Assembly (NCBI GenBank): GCA_041389885.1
Contig: JAWKRB010000007.1
Span: 62,001-126,000, forward strand
DNA: 64,000 nt
Direction: 5' to 3'
From: JAWKRB01 sp041389885
Lineage (GTDB): Bacteria; Myxococcota_A; Polyangia; Polyangiales; Ga0077539
This document shows, in pieces, positions 7,163-17,694 of this stretch. Position 1 is the first letter of the stretch. Every line of letters starts with the position of its first letter. The notes beneath the pieces are model-generated. The model was not told the DNA's origin. It was given only the letters and a program-made list of their open reading frames with translations, and searched no databases. A program made the position numbers and the translations under genes.

Positions 7163-10100
7163 ATGACGACGCCCATCAGGACCCTGTTCGCGAACAACAT
7201 TGACCGACTCATCGAGGAGGTCATCAAGGTCGATCAGACGGACGAGGAGATCGTTCGGAACGAGATCGACGAGTACGTCGTCACCGACGCGATCCGCTCG
7301 CACTACACGCACATCCTCGAGGCCTACCGCGAAGCGCCCAACAAGCCGACCGATGGCGTCTCGATCTGGGTCTCGGGCTTCTTCGGATCGGGTAAGTCCA
7401 GCTTCGCCAAGATGCTCGGGCTCGCCGTTGCGAACCGATCGATCCTCGGCGAGTCCGCGGGAGAACGCTTCGCGGCGCGCGCCGGAGACAACAAGCTCCA
7501 GGTGCTCCTCAAGACCATCAACGAGCACATCCCGACCCACGCGGTCATCTTCGATGTGTCGACCGATCGCGGTATCCGCAGCGGCAACCAGACCCTCACC
7601 GAGATCATGTACGGGCTCTTTCTTCAGAGCCTCGGATACGCGAAGGACCTTGACCTCTCGGAGCTTGAAATCGGCCTCGAAGCCGAGGGGCGGCTCGCGG
7701 AGTTCGAGGCGGAGTACACGAGGATCTTCAAGAAGGCGTGGTCCGCGGAGAAGGGCAAGATCGCCTTCGCGCTCTCAGAAGCGAGCCGCGTGCTGCATGA
7801 GCTAGAACCCGACACGTACCCCATGGCCGACTCGTGGGTGAAGGCCGTCAAGAACAAGGCCGACATCACGCCGGGCAAGTTGGCCGAGCGCGCGAGCGAG
7901 CTCATGCGTCGCCGGTGCCCAGGGCGGTCGCTGATCTTCGTCGTCGATGAAGTCGGTCAGTTCGTCGCCCGCGACGTTCAGAAGATGCTCGATCTGCAGG
8001 CCGTCGTGCAGCAACTCGGCGTCAAGGGGCGAGGAAAGCACTGGGTCGTCGTCACCTCGCAGGAGAAGCTCGGTGAGCTGGTGTCGGGGCTCGACGACAA
8101 GAAGATTGAGCTCGCGCGGCTGATGGACCGCTTTCCCCTGCAGGTCCACCTCGAGCCGAGCGACATCTCCGAGGTCACCAGCCGCCGCGTGCTCTCGAAG
8201 AACGCCGCCGCGCAGACCGCGCTGGGGGCGCTCTTTGATGCGAACCGGGCCCGCCTGACGCAACACACGCGGTTGACTGCGGAGATCAAGCTCCCGGAGC
8301 TGACACGCGAAGCGTTCATCGACCTCTATCCGCTCTTGCCCTACCAGATCGACCTCATCATCCAGGTCGTCTCAGGGTTGCGAACGCAGGGCGGCGCGAG
8401 CCGACACGTCGGCGGCGCGAACCGCACGATCATCAAGCTCGCGCAGCAGCTCCTCATTCACCCCGACGTGAAGCTCGCCGATCGCCCGCTGGGCGAGCTC
8501 GCCCGCCTCGATCAGGTCTACGACCTGGTCAGCGGCAACATCGGCTCTGAGGTGCGCGCGAAGATCGGCGCGATCTCGAAGCAGGTGGAGCACCCCCTCG
8601 CACAGCCCGTCGCGAAGGCGATCTGCCTGCTGCAGTACGTGAAGAGCGTGCACCGCAGCGCAGAGAATGTCGCGGCATCGCTGCATCGCAGCGTTGACGG
8701 CGACTCGCAGCTCGCCTCGGTGAAAGAGGCCCTACGCGCGCTCGAAGACGCCCACCTTGTGCGACAGGGAGACGACGGCTACCGTATTCCCACGCCGGCA
8801 GAGGATGACTGGGAGCGAAACCGCAACGGGATCAACCCGAAGCCAGGCGACGCGCACCGACTCTACCAGGAGGTGCTCGCGGCCTTCTGGCAGCCGCAGC
8901 CCGCACACACCCTCTTCGATACCAAGTCCTTCAAGGCCGGCCTCGCCATCCACGGGAAGGAAAGCACCCCGGGCGACGTGGTGTTTCAGCTCCACCTCGC
9001 CGAAGAGGGCAAGGACTTCGCCGCCCTCGCCGACGAGCTCCGAACGCGAAGCCAGCAGGAGCGCAAGCACGTCTTCTGGGCCGTCGCCCTCAACGACGCG
9101 ATGGACCGTGAGACCGTCGAGCTCTTTCGCAGCCGAGAGATGCTCGGTCGAAAGCGCGGAGACACCAAGGCCGAAGACACCCCCGCCCTACTCGCAGAGG
9201 AGCGCGCGCGGGAGCGTCGGCACCTCGACGAGCTTCGCCGTCTGCTGCGCGCGGCCTGTCTCTCGGGGCGCGTCTACTTTCGCGGCACCGACCGGAGCCC
9301 CACCGACCGCGCGACGGATGTGAACAAGGCCGCGGTCGAGGCGCTCTCGCAGGTGCTCCCTGAGGTCTTCGAGCGATTCAAGGAGGGCGCTTCGAAGATC
9401 CAGGAGGTCAAGAAGGGCGCAGAGGCGCTCTTTACCGCCGAGAATCTGCAAGGGCTCCCCGCGGTCTTTACCAGCCTCGACCTGCTTCGCGACGAGAAGG
9501 GCAAGACCGTCTTTCGCTCAGACAGCGGTGCCTTGAAGGAGGTTCTCGACCGCATCGAAGAGCGCGCGAACTATGGTGACACCGCCAGCGGTCGCTATCT
9601 CGCCGATCACTTCGCCAGCGAGCCCTTCGGTTGGGACTTCGAGGTCGTGCGGCTGCTCGTGCTCTCCCTGCTTCGTGCGGGAAAGATCGAGGCGGTCAGC
9701 AAGGGGCAGACCCTCGACACCGTCACGACCCTCGATGCGCGAAAGACGTTCACTGACAACAATCTCTTTCGTCAGGCTGCATTTCGCCCGAAGAAGGGGA
9801 TCGAGTTTGAAGAACTCGTGAAGGCCGCGGAGGCCTTTCGTGACACCTTCGGCAGCGAGGTCCGTGAGCTGAACGCGGGGGCCATCGTAGCCGAGCTGCG
9901 GAGGGAGGTCAGTCGCCACGAAGACACGGTGAGCGCCGCGAGAACCATCCTCATCGAGAATCAGCTCCCCGGCGCCGCTGCGCTCGAAGGCGCCAGCGGA
10001 CAGATGAAGGCCATCCTCCGCGGGAGCGAAGACAACGCCATCGCGACCTTCAACGCCAGCCACCGCGCGATCAAAGAGGCCATCCGTCGCGCGGTCGAGC

Positions 10101-10702
10101 TGGGCCATGCCCTCACCGAACCCGCCCTCCTCGACCTCGGCCGCGCGCGCGCAGCGCAGGGCACGATCTGGGGCTTTCTCGCCCACGAGGACGACATCTC
10201 GGATGAGCTCCGTGCCCGCGCGGTCTTGCTCAGTGACCTCCTGGCTCGCGAGACGTTCTTTCGCGAGCTCCCCGCGATCGAGCAGCACGCCAGCGTCCTC
10301 GAGGCGGAGTATCAGCGGCGCTTCATCGAGGCCCTCGACGCGCGCGTGGCTGCCTACACCGAGGCGCTCGACGCGCTCGTCTCGACGCCGGGATGGAACG
10401 AGCTCGACCCCACCGCACGACGGCGCCTGGGCGAGCCCTTCGAGCGAGGGGCACGTCGCGACGACGTCAAGGTGCCCATCCCCCAGCTCCGCGCAGACCG
10501 CGACGCCTGTGACGGTCGACTGCGTACGGCGATCGCCGAGCTTCGGAGGATTCTCGATGGAGAGCGCGTTGTGTCGGTGAGCCTCGGGAGCTACTTCGCG
10601 GGCGGCGTCGAGACCGAGGAGCAGCTGGAGGCCGCGCTCGACGGGGTGCGCGCCGAGTGCGCGCGGCTCATCGGCGCGGGCAAGAAGGTCATCGTTCAGT
10701 AG
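7163..10702 (+). CDS. brxC: BREX P-loop ATPase BrxC
   Basis: A 1179-residue protein, the usual BrxC size. The Walker A motif GFFGSGKSS is at residues 72-80, after an N-terminal helical region (TLFANNIDRLIEEV and VTDAIRSHYTHILEAY). A Walker B-like strand, LIFVVDEVGQFV, lies near residue 260, followed by the segment KHWVVVTSQEKL. The C-terminal half is long and helical with many charged residues, as in the family. BrxC is a core ATPase needed for both methylation and exclusion in studied systems. The gene is fully open over 3.5 kb, in sharp contrast to the frame-broken pglX and pglZ downstream. It ends eight bases before the GTG of the RelA/SpoT-domain gene. Confidence 0.92.
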   Translation: MTTPIRTLFANNIDRLIEEVIKVDQTDEEIVRNEIDEYVVTDAIRSHYTHILEAYREAPNKPTDGVSIWVSGFFGSGKSSFAKMLGLAVANRSILGESAGERFAARAGDNKLQVLLKTINEHIPTHAVIFDVSTDRGIRSGNQTLTEIMYGLFLQSLGYAKDLDLSELEIGLEAEGRLAEFEAEYTRIFKKAWSAEKGKIAFALSEASRVLHELEPDTYPMADSWVKAVKNKADITPGKLAERASELMRRRCPGRSLIFVVDEVGQFVARDVQKMLDLQAVVQQLGVKGRGKHWVVVTSQEKLGELVSGLDDKKIELARLMDRFPLQVHLEPSDISEVTSRRVLSKNAAAQTALGALFDANRARLTQHTRLTAEIKLPELTREAFIDLYPLLPYQIDLIIQVVSGLRTQGGASRHVGGANRTIIKLAQQLLIHPDVKLADRPLGELARLDQVYDLVSGNIGSEVRAKIGAISKQVEHPLAQPVAKAICLLQYVKSVHRSAENVAASLHRSVDGDSQLASVKEALRALEDAHLVRQGDDGYRIPTPAEDDWERNRNGINPKPGDAHRLYQEVLAAFWQPQPAHTLFDTKSFKAGLAIHGKESTPGDVVFQLHLAEEGKDFAALADELRTRSQQERKHVFWAVALNDAMDRETVELFRSREMLGRKRGDTKAEDTPALLAEERARERRHLDELRRLLRAACLSGRVYFRGTDRSPTDRATDVNKAAVEALSQVLPEVFERFKEGASKIQEVKKGAEALFTAENLQGLPAVFTSLDLLRDEKGKTVFRSDSGALKEVLDRIEERANYGDTASGRYLADHFASEPFGWDFEVVRLLVLSLLRAGKIEAVSKGQTLDTVTTLDARKTFTDNNLFRQAAFRPKKGIEFEELVKAAEAFRDTFGSEVRELNAGAIVAELRREVSRHEDTVSAARTILIENQLPGAAALEGASGQMKAILRGSEDNAIATFNASHRAIKEAIRRAVELGHALTEPALLDLGRARAAQGTIWGFLAHEDDISDELRARAVLLSDLLARETFFRELPAIEQHASVLEAEYQRRFIEALDARVAAYTEALDALVSTPGWNELDPTARRRLGEPFERGARRDDVKVPIPQLRADRDACDGRLRTAIAELRRILDGERVVSVSLGSYFAGGVETEEQLEAALDGVRAECARLIGAGKKVIVQ

Positions 10703-10710
10703 GGGCGGGC

Positions 10711-11766
10711 GTGACAATCTCAGACGACACCATCAAGAAGGCCGTGCTCCGCTATCAGCGGGAGTACGACCGATATCTCAAGCTCGCCGCGCGCGTGGCC
10801 GACATCTGCCGCTCCGAGATCGTCGAAGGGAACGCGATTCGCGCCCAGGTGACCTCCCGCGCGAAGAGCCCCAAGAGCTTCGAGGGCAAGCTGCGCCGCT
10901 TTTCGCAGAGCGGTAAGAAGCACATGCCCGACGTGGACTCGGTCTTTCACCAGGTGCGCGACCTCTCCGCCGTTCGCGTGGCGACCTACGAACAGCGGCA
11001 CGAAGACCAGGTCGTGCAGCTCGTCTGCCGCCGCTTCGTCGACGCCGAGGGCCGCGCTCCGACCTACGAGCGCAAAGACAAGAACCGCGACGACGCGAAC
11101 AACTTCTACCGCGCGAGCCACATCGAGGTCTTTCTCAAACCCGCCGATCTGGTCGGCACCTACAGCAACGTCGCCGACGTCCCATGTGAGGTGCAGGTGT
11201 GCAGCATGATGGCCCACGTCTGGAACGAGGTCGAACACGACCTGGGCTACAAGCCCGCCGCGGGCACCCTCTCCGAGCAAGAGCGTACCTTCCTCATGAT
11301 GCTCGGGCAGTCGGTACGCATGGGTGACAACACGATCCAGAGCCTCTTCGCAGAGACCGAGCGTCGCCAGCGTGAGCAGGGTGGCGCCTTCTCCGACGTC
11401 TACGACTTCGTCGCACGTCTTCGGGGATGGTTCCCCGGCGCAGACTTCGGGCGGCACGCGGGCGCGCTCTTCGAGGCCCTCCAGCCCATTCGCCTCGTGA
11501 GCCCCGACGGCATCCAGAAGCTTCTCGGCCTCACCGAGCCCCTCACCGACCTCGCCCAGAACGCCACGAACGACCTCTCCGCGCGCATCGACGCCGACGC
11601 GCGCCATCGCCTCGACCCCAGCTCCTCCGACCTCCTCCTCGTGCTCCTCCTCCCCAAGATCGCGACCTACCTCGCGACGGCGGACGCAACCACCGAAGGC
11701 GCCGCGCGCGTGAAATGGCTCGCCGAACAGTTTCTCAACACCCGAGCGCGCCAGGGGGAGGGCTGA
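10711..11766 (+). CDS. RelA/SpoT-domain protein inserted in the BREX operon
   Basis: A 351-residue protein beginning at GTG 10711 (GGGGCGGGC just upstream). The N-terminal half matches a nucleotide (p)ppGpp-synthetase-like fold: SRAKSPKSFEGKLRRF (substrate loop), VRDLSAVRVATY (metal-site strand with Asp), FYRASHIEVF (Tyr/His region) and CEVQVCSMMAHVWNEVEHDLGYK (the Glu-x-Gln and Glu-His pair typical of the synthetase). No HD hydrolase domain, TGS or ACT domain is visible. The last 150 residues are helical and unassigned. It lies between brxC and pglX, sharing one base with the pglX ATG (TGATG), so it is co-expressed with BREX. It could make (p)ppGpp or a related alarmone, or pyrophosphorylate tRNA like toxic small synthetases. 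Confidence 0.8.
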   Translation: MTISDDTIKKAVLRYQREYDRYLKLAARVADICRSEIVEGNAIRAQVTSRAKSPKSFEGKLRRFSQSGKKHMPDVDSVFHQVRDLSAVRVATYEQRHEDQVVQLVCRRFVDAEGRAPTYERKDKNRDDANNFYRASHIEVFLKPADLVGTYSNVADVPCEVQVCSMMAHVWNEVEHDLGYKPAAGTLSEQERTFLMMLGQSVRMGDNTIQSLFAETERRQREQGGAFSDVYDFVARLRGWFPGADFGRHAGALFEALQPIRLVSPDGIQKLLGLTEPLTDLAQNATNDLSARIDADARHRLDPSSSDLLLVLLLPKIATYLATADATTEGAARVKWLAEQFLNTRARQGEG

Positions 11767-14700
11767 TGGACAAAGACACCCGCAACGCCATCGACCGCGC
11801 CACCCAGCGCGCGCGAAGGCTCCTCGAAGACGACTTCGCCGCGCAGCTCGAAGGCGACTTCGACGTTCACCGCGACGGCCGCGTCGCGCCCCACGCGGGC
11901 AAGCACCTCTCTCCCCGGCAGGTCTACGCCCGCGAGCGCGTCGTCGCCGCCATCGAACACAAGCGCGCCGCGGGAATGAGCCCCGCCGACGCCGTGCGCG
12001 ACTACCTCCGCGACGCGGCCTTCACCACCCTCAACCGATTCGCCGCCCTCAAGATGCTCGAAGCCCGCGAGCTCGTGCAGGAGTGCGTCACCCGGGGAGA
12101 GCAATCCGCGGGATACCGCGAGTTCTATGGCATGGCGGCGGGACTGCCCCTGCTCCCCGAGAGCGCGGGCTACCGGATCTACATCGAGTCGCTCTTCGAT
12201 GAGCTCTCCACCGAGGTGAAGGTGCTCTTCGATCGACGCGATCCGTCGAGCGTGCTGTGGCCAAAGCGCGCGAGCTTCGATCAGCTCCTCGCCCTGCTGA
12301 ACGCAGAAGAGCTCGCCGGTATCTGGCGCGAAGACGAGACCATCGGCTGGGTCTACCAGTTCTTCAATGGACAAGACGAGCGCAAGAAGATGCGCGAAGA
12401 GAGCCAGGCGCCTCGCAACAGCCGCGAGCTGGCCGTGCGAAACCAGTTCTTCACCCCGCGCTACGTCGTTCAGTTTCTCACCGACAACACCCTCGGGCGC
12501 ATCTGGTACGAGATGCGCGAGACGCAGACCGCCCTCGCCGAGAGCTGCGAGTACATGGTCCGCAAGCCCGATGAGACCATCGCGCCCCGCGCGAAGAAGG
12601 ATCCGCGCGACCTTCGCGTGCTCGATCCCGCCTGCGGCAGCGGGCACTTTCTTCTCTACACCTTTGACCTCCTGCTCACGATCTACAAAGAAGCTCACGC
12701 CGACCCGAGGAGCCCGAAGAGCGACGCGACGGGACGCACCCTCGCCGAAGACCATCCCAGCCTCGATGCGCTCAAGCGCGCCGTCCCCGGACTGATCCTC
12801 GCGCACAACCTCCACGGGGTCGACATCGACCCCCGTTGCGCGCAGATCGCCCAGCTCGCCCTCTGGATGCGCGCCCAGCGGGCCTATCGCGACGACGAGA
12901 TCCCGCGCGCCGAGCGCCCGCCGATTCGCCGCTCGAACATCGTCGTGGCCGAGCCCCTCGTCGCCCGCGACGACGAGCTCGACGCCTTCTGCAAGACCCT
13001 CAATCCCCCCCTCGTCGGTACGCTCTTTCGCTCCCTCGTCGAGGCGATGCAGCTCGCCGGGGACCTGGGCACCCTTCTTCCGCTGGAGAAGATCCTCGCC
13101 GCCGACATCGCCGCCGCGCGCAAGGCATGGAACGCGGCACGCGCCCGCCCGGGCCTCCTCCCCGGCATGGAGTCCCTCGCCCCGCAGTCTGAGCTCGACT
13201 TCGAGCGTCACCAGCAGGGCTTCTTCGACCTCGCCGCCGCTGTTCGCACCGCGTTGGATCGCTACGTCGGCGAGCAGGTCGGCGCATCGAGCACGCGCCG
13301 CCGCGTCGCTGCCTCTTCGCCGAAGACGCCACCCATGGCGTCGCCTGTTGGGCATCGCCGAGAAGAAGTACGACACCGTGCTGACGAACCCCCCGTTCGG
13401 ATCGGGCAGCACACGCGCCAAGAAGGACTTCGAGAAGGCCTACCCACGCACGAAGAACGATGTGTACGCGGCCTTCGTCGAACGCGGGATTCAACTGCTG
13501 TCGTCCCGCGGTCGCGTCGGCGCGATCACGTCGCGAACGAGCTTCTTTCTGTCGAGCTTCCAGAAGTGGCGCGAGGATATCTTGTTGAAGAGGCGCCGCC
13601 GGTGGTCTTCGCGGACCTTGGCGCGGGCGTGCTCGACAGTGCGATGGTGGAGACGGCGGCGTATTGCCTGGAGGTGCGCGCATGACCGTGTTTATTCGTC
13701 TCACAGATTCATCTGTCGACAATAAGCCCGCTGAACTACTGGAATCAATTTCTGAGGTTGCCGTTTCCGGAGCAAGCCGCATCGAGACATTTGAGCAGAA
13801 TGTAAACGCCTTTGGTTCCATTCCCGGTAGCCCATTCGCCTACTGGATTGGCGATGCAATCAGGAGACTATTCACCACACATTCGAAGCTTGCAACACAC
13901 AATAGAATCGCAGCGTCTGGCGGAAAGACGAACGAGGATTTCCGGTGAGTTCAGCTTCATGTGGGAAGTCGGAACTGCTTTCGGTCACCGATGGGCTCCC
14001 TTTGCGAAGGTGGTGCATTCTCTCGATATTACGCAGACGTGCATTTGTTGCTCGACTGGAAGGATGACGCACGGGCGCTCAAGGCGCACCTGGTCGCCTA
14101 CAGAAGCTCACGAGGCTGGTCGGCGCATTGGGCAGCGGAACTCCACAGCAGTGAACACTACTTTCGGCCTGGACTCACGTGGCCACGCCGAAGACACAGG
14201 AGCCAGCTTCGGAGTTCGTGCCATGCCAAGCGGCTGCATTTTTGCCGACAAGGGACCAACAGCTTTCTTGAGCGGCGACTCGTCATCGAGCCTTCTTGCA
14301 CTTCAACAATCATGTCATCGCGCGTCTTCGTGTACCTAGTTGGGCTCCAGATGGCTTTCGGCTCCTACGAAGTCGGTGTAATCCAGCGCACACCCGTGCC
14401 CAATCTCTTGGATTTGGATCACGCCACCTTGTCAAAGTGGTCGCGTCGCGCATGGTCGCTGAAGCGCGCACTCGATACCGTCGACGAGACCTCGCACGCC
14501 TTCATCCTCCCATTCGATCTCAAGCGACTTGACACGGCTGCCACTGAGACGGAGATCGCCTCAATCCAGAATCAGATCGACGATGAGGCGTTCAGGCTCT
14601 ACGGCATCTCGGAGGCGGACCGCGCCAGCATCGAGGCGCCAGCCGCGAAGTCCGTAGACGGCGAGGCCGATCAGGAGGAGGACGACGAAGAAGAAGAGGA

Positions 14701-15718
14701 CGAAGACGACGAGGCCGCACCTCGTGCCGAGGCGTTCCCGCTCCTGGCTTGTCGGTGGCCTTCGCCCTCGATTCGCGGCTCGCGACGGGGGAGCGGGCGA
14801 TTCCGCCAGGCCCGAGCCCTTCGATCCGCTGCCATCACGTTCGCCTGGGATGTATCCCGAGGGCGAGGAGCCCGAAGAGCGTCCCGACGTTCTCGTCGAT
14901 GATCCCGGACACCCGGAGGACCTCGCGGCGCGCGCGCTCGCCGTCGCCGAGCGGGTGAAGGCCGAGGCTCCCGAGGGCCTTCGTGCGTGGCTCTCAAGGG
15001 ATTCTTTTCGCTGCACATCAAGATGTATTCAAAGAGCCGTCGCAAGGCGCCGATCTACTGGCAGCTGGCGACGGCCTCGACTGGCTTCTCGGTGTGGCTC
15101 TACATCCACGCGTTCAGCAAGGACACGCTCTTTCGTGTGCAGAATGACTACGTCGCTCCCAAGCTCGCGCATGAGGCGCGGCGCCTCGACGCGCTGACGA
15201 GCGAGCTGCGGGATGGGGGGACGGCGTCGCAGCGCAAGGCGCTCGCTGCGCAGGAGGCGTTTGTCGAAGAGCTTCGCGCGTTGCTCGATGAGGTGAAGCG
15301 CGTGGCGCCGCTGTGGAATCCCAACCTCGATGACGGGGTGCTCATCAACTTCGCGCCGCTGTGGCGGCTCGTTCCGCAGAACAAGGCGTGGCAGAAGGAG
15401 CTGCGATCCACGTGGGACGCGCTCTGCGAGGGAAAGTACGACTGGGCGCACCTCGCGATGCACCTGTGGCCCGAGCGGGTGGTTCCGAAGTGTGCGAAGG
15501 ACAGGAGCTTCGCCATCGCGCACGGCCTCGAAGATGTGTTCTGGGTGGAGGGCGCCGACAGCAAGTGGAGCGCGCGCAAGACGCCCACGCGGGGGATGGA
15601 GGAGCTCGTCGCGGAGCGGAGCTCACCCGCGGTGAAGGCGGCGCTGAAGAGTCTGTTGGAGGCGCCGGTGGCGAGCGGTGTCACGAAGCGCGGGAGAAAG
15701 GGGAAGGGTCATGCTTGA
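11766..15718 (+). pseudogene. pglX: BREX adenine-specific methyltransferase PglX, frame broken repeatedly
   Basis: The ATG at 11766 opens a frame that is intact to about 13.29 kb. It covers the PglX N-terminus (RNAIDRATQRARRLLEDDF), the segment ELAVRNQFFTPRYVVQFL and methyltransferase motif I (LDPACGSGHFLLY, near residue 288). Motif IV, NPPF, is at 13387-13398 in another frame. Later family segments change frame about eight more times: LGAGVLDSAMVETAAYCLEV, FYADV-type region at 14.03 kb, CIFADKGPTAF, SYEVGVIQRTPVP and DDPGHPEDLAARALAVAERV. The C-terminus (KMYSKSRRKAPIYWQL, 14987-15718) is open again. Joined, they give about 1,300 residues, the normal PglX length. PglX methylates the asymmetric BREX site on host DNA. 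Either the gene is dead or this patch was poorly sequenced. Confidence 0.8.
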
Positions 15719-17029
15719 GTCGCTTCACCTGAAGAATGTGGGTCCCGCGGCGGAGATGCGGATGGAGCTCGCGCCGCGGTTGAACCTCATCACGGGGGAC
15801 AACGGGCTGGGGAAGACGCTGCTCCTCGACAGCGCGTGGTGGGCGCTGACGCGCACGTGGCCGGTCACCTGGGGTGGGCGGGGGATTATCCCTGAGAGGA
15901 GGGGGCTGCGATCGATTTCGTAGCATGGCGGGGTGAGGTCGCTGTGCAGACGAGAGTCGGAATACGACTACGAGGGTGCGGTCTGGAAGACCACCGAGCA
16001 CACTGAAGCGCCGCGCGCGGACCGACATGAGGGCAGGCTCGTGGTGTACCTCCGTGAAGCGGGGCATTTCAGTGCATGACGCTTCCGGACGGGTGAGCAT
16101 TTTCGTCTACCCGCGCCGTCAGCGCTGCCCCAGGCAGAGTCATGCATTCCAGTTCCTGGGCGGCAGATCTGGGACGGGCTCGCGCTTGCGGAAGGTGGCA
16201 GCCTGGCGTGTGAAGGGCTCGTGCGCGATGTGGGCCGCTGGGCGTTGAAGCGCGAGAGCACCAGATTCGATCAGATTGCGGGATCGATGAGCAACTCACC
16301 GGCGACGAACATTTCGTCTCACACGCGAGGTGCGGCGGGTCTACGTCGATGACTCCCGAGACTTTCCTGTTGTGATGGGTCCAGCGGGTGCGCTCCCCAT
16401 CGCGCACGCACCGGCGGGTTTGCGTCGCATCCTCGGGCTCGCGTACCTCGTGGTGTGGGCGTGGTGCGAGCATCGCATCGCCGCGGACTTGAAGAAGCGG
16501 CCTCCAAACAACTCGCTTGTGTTGTTGATTGATGAGGTCGAGAGCCATCTGCACCCGAAGTGGCAGCGCACGATCCTCCCGAGCCTGATGCGTGCGCTGG
16601 GCGGTGAGGTTCAGCTTCAGGTGATCGCGACGACGCACTCGCCGATGGTGCTCGCGTCGCTGGAGCCCCTGTTCGACGCCGAGCAGGACGCGTGGTTCGA
16701 CCTCGACCTTGAAGATCAGCAGGTGGTGCTGAGGCAGCGTCCGTACATTCGCCACGCGAAGCAAAGTGGGCAACTGGCTCGCGAGTGAAGCGTTCGACTT
16801 GAAAGAGCCGAGGTCCCTTGAAGGCGAGCGCGCCGTGTCCGACGCCAAGGCGCTGATGGAACGACGCGATGTTTCACCGAAAGAGGTACGTCGCGCGGAC
16901 GCCGCGCTGAGGGAGGCAGGCCTGCCCGACATCGACGTGATCTGGGTGTCATGGAGGTACTTTCGCGACCGGATCCTGGAGAAGGCCCCGAAAGTGCCCA
17001 CGAGCAAGCCAGGGCGGAGGGCGAAGTGA
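15711..17029 (+). pseudogene. AAA ATPase of ABC/SMC-like type (PtuA-like), frame broken
   Basis: The ATG at 15711 overlaps the pglX end by eight bases. The N-terminus reads MLESLHLKNVGPA and then a P-loop NLITGDNGLGKTLLL, as in AAA_15/AAA_21 (SMC-like) ATPases. Frame changes occur between about 15.88 and 16.33 kb. From 16330 to 16788 the ATPase C-lobe is open: NSLVLLIDEVESHLHPKWQR (Walker B and downstream) and VIATTHSPMVLASLEP (switch His). A final piece (16766-17029) is in a third frame. The next gene is an HNH nuclease joined by a GTGA overlap. ATPase plus HNH is the arrangement of the Septu system (PtuA/PtuB). About 440 residues would result if frames were joined. Confidence 0.7.
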
Positions 17030-17694
17030 TCCCCGTCGCTCCTGCCGAGGAGCCTCCGACATTCAATGCCCACGTTCGGGAGCGCGGAAAGGCGGCGATC
17101 GGGCGGCTATTGGGTCAGAGCGTGCTCGGTCCTGGGCGCAAACCTGTGACGACCTACGCGAGGCCGGAGGACATCCCTGGCAACAAGTTTCCGACCTACT
17201 GGACTGAGACGCGAGGCGGCGATGGCAAGAGCGCACTCGACGACCTCATGGACTCGTATGCACAGACCTGCGCGTATCTCGGGATGCGACTTGAGCGAGC
17301 CACTGGCAGCCCGACGGTCGACCACTTCGTTCCGAAGGAGCGCGACTGGCAACTCGTCTACGAGTGGTCCAACTACCGATTGAGCGCGGGTTGTGTGAAT
17401 GGCGCGAAGGGAACGCGCGACGTCGTAGATCCCTTCAAGGTCCAGTCGGGGTGGTTCGAGCTCGATCTCGACACCTTTCGTGTGCACCGCGGCCAATCGG
17501 CGCCTGCCACCGAGCACGGACGCATCGATCGAACGCTGGAGATTCTCAACTTGAGGCAATGCGTCTCGCAGCGCGGAGACTTCATCCAGCTCTACCGCAA
17601 TGAGAAGATCATGATTCGTGAGGTCGAGCGGTATGCGCCCTTCATCGCCGCCGAGCTTCGACGACAGGGGAGACTCATGAGGGGAGACACCTGA
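17026..17694 (+). CDS. HNH-type nuclease, PtuB-like
   Basis: A 222-residue protein starting at GTG 17026. The nuclease core is TVDHFVPKERDW (first His after Asp), WSNYRLSAGCVNGAKG (Asn and the His/Lys-side helix) and a downstream DVVDPF, spaced like HNH proteins of the PtuB/TIGR02646 kind. The zinc-binding first Cys pair is reduced: only one Cys (QTCAYLG) precedes the DH motif and one (AGCVNG) follows, so metal binding may differ. Start and stop overlap the ATPase (GTGA) and pglZ (TGATG) genes. Unlike both neighbours it has no frame break. Known PtuB proteins are phage-defence effectors controlled by PtuA; here it is nested in BREX, so it may be an add-on module. Confidence 0.65.
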   Translation: MIPVAPAEEPPTFNAHVRERGKAAIGRLLGQSVLGPGRKPVTTYARPEDIPGNKFPTYWTETRGGDGKSALDDLMDSYAQTCAYLGMRLERATGSPTVDHFVPKERDWQLVYEWSNYRLSAGCVNGAKGTRDVVDPFKVQSGWFELDLDTFRVHRGQSAPATEHGRIDRTLEILNLRQCVSQRGDFIQLYRNEKIMIREVERYAPFIAAELRRQGRLMRGDT

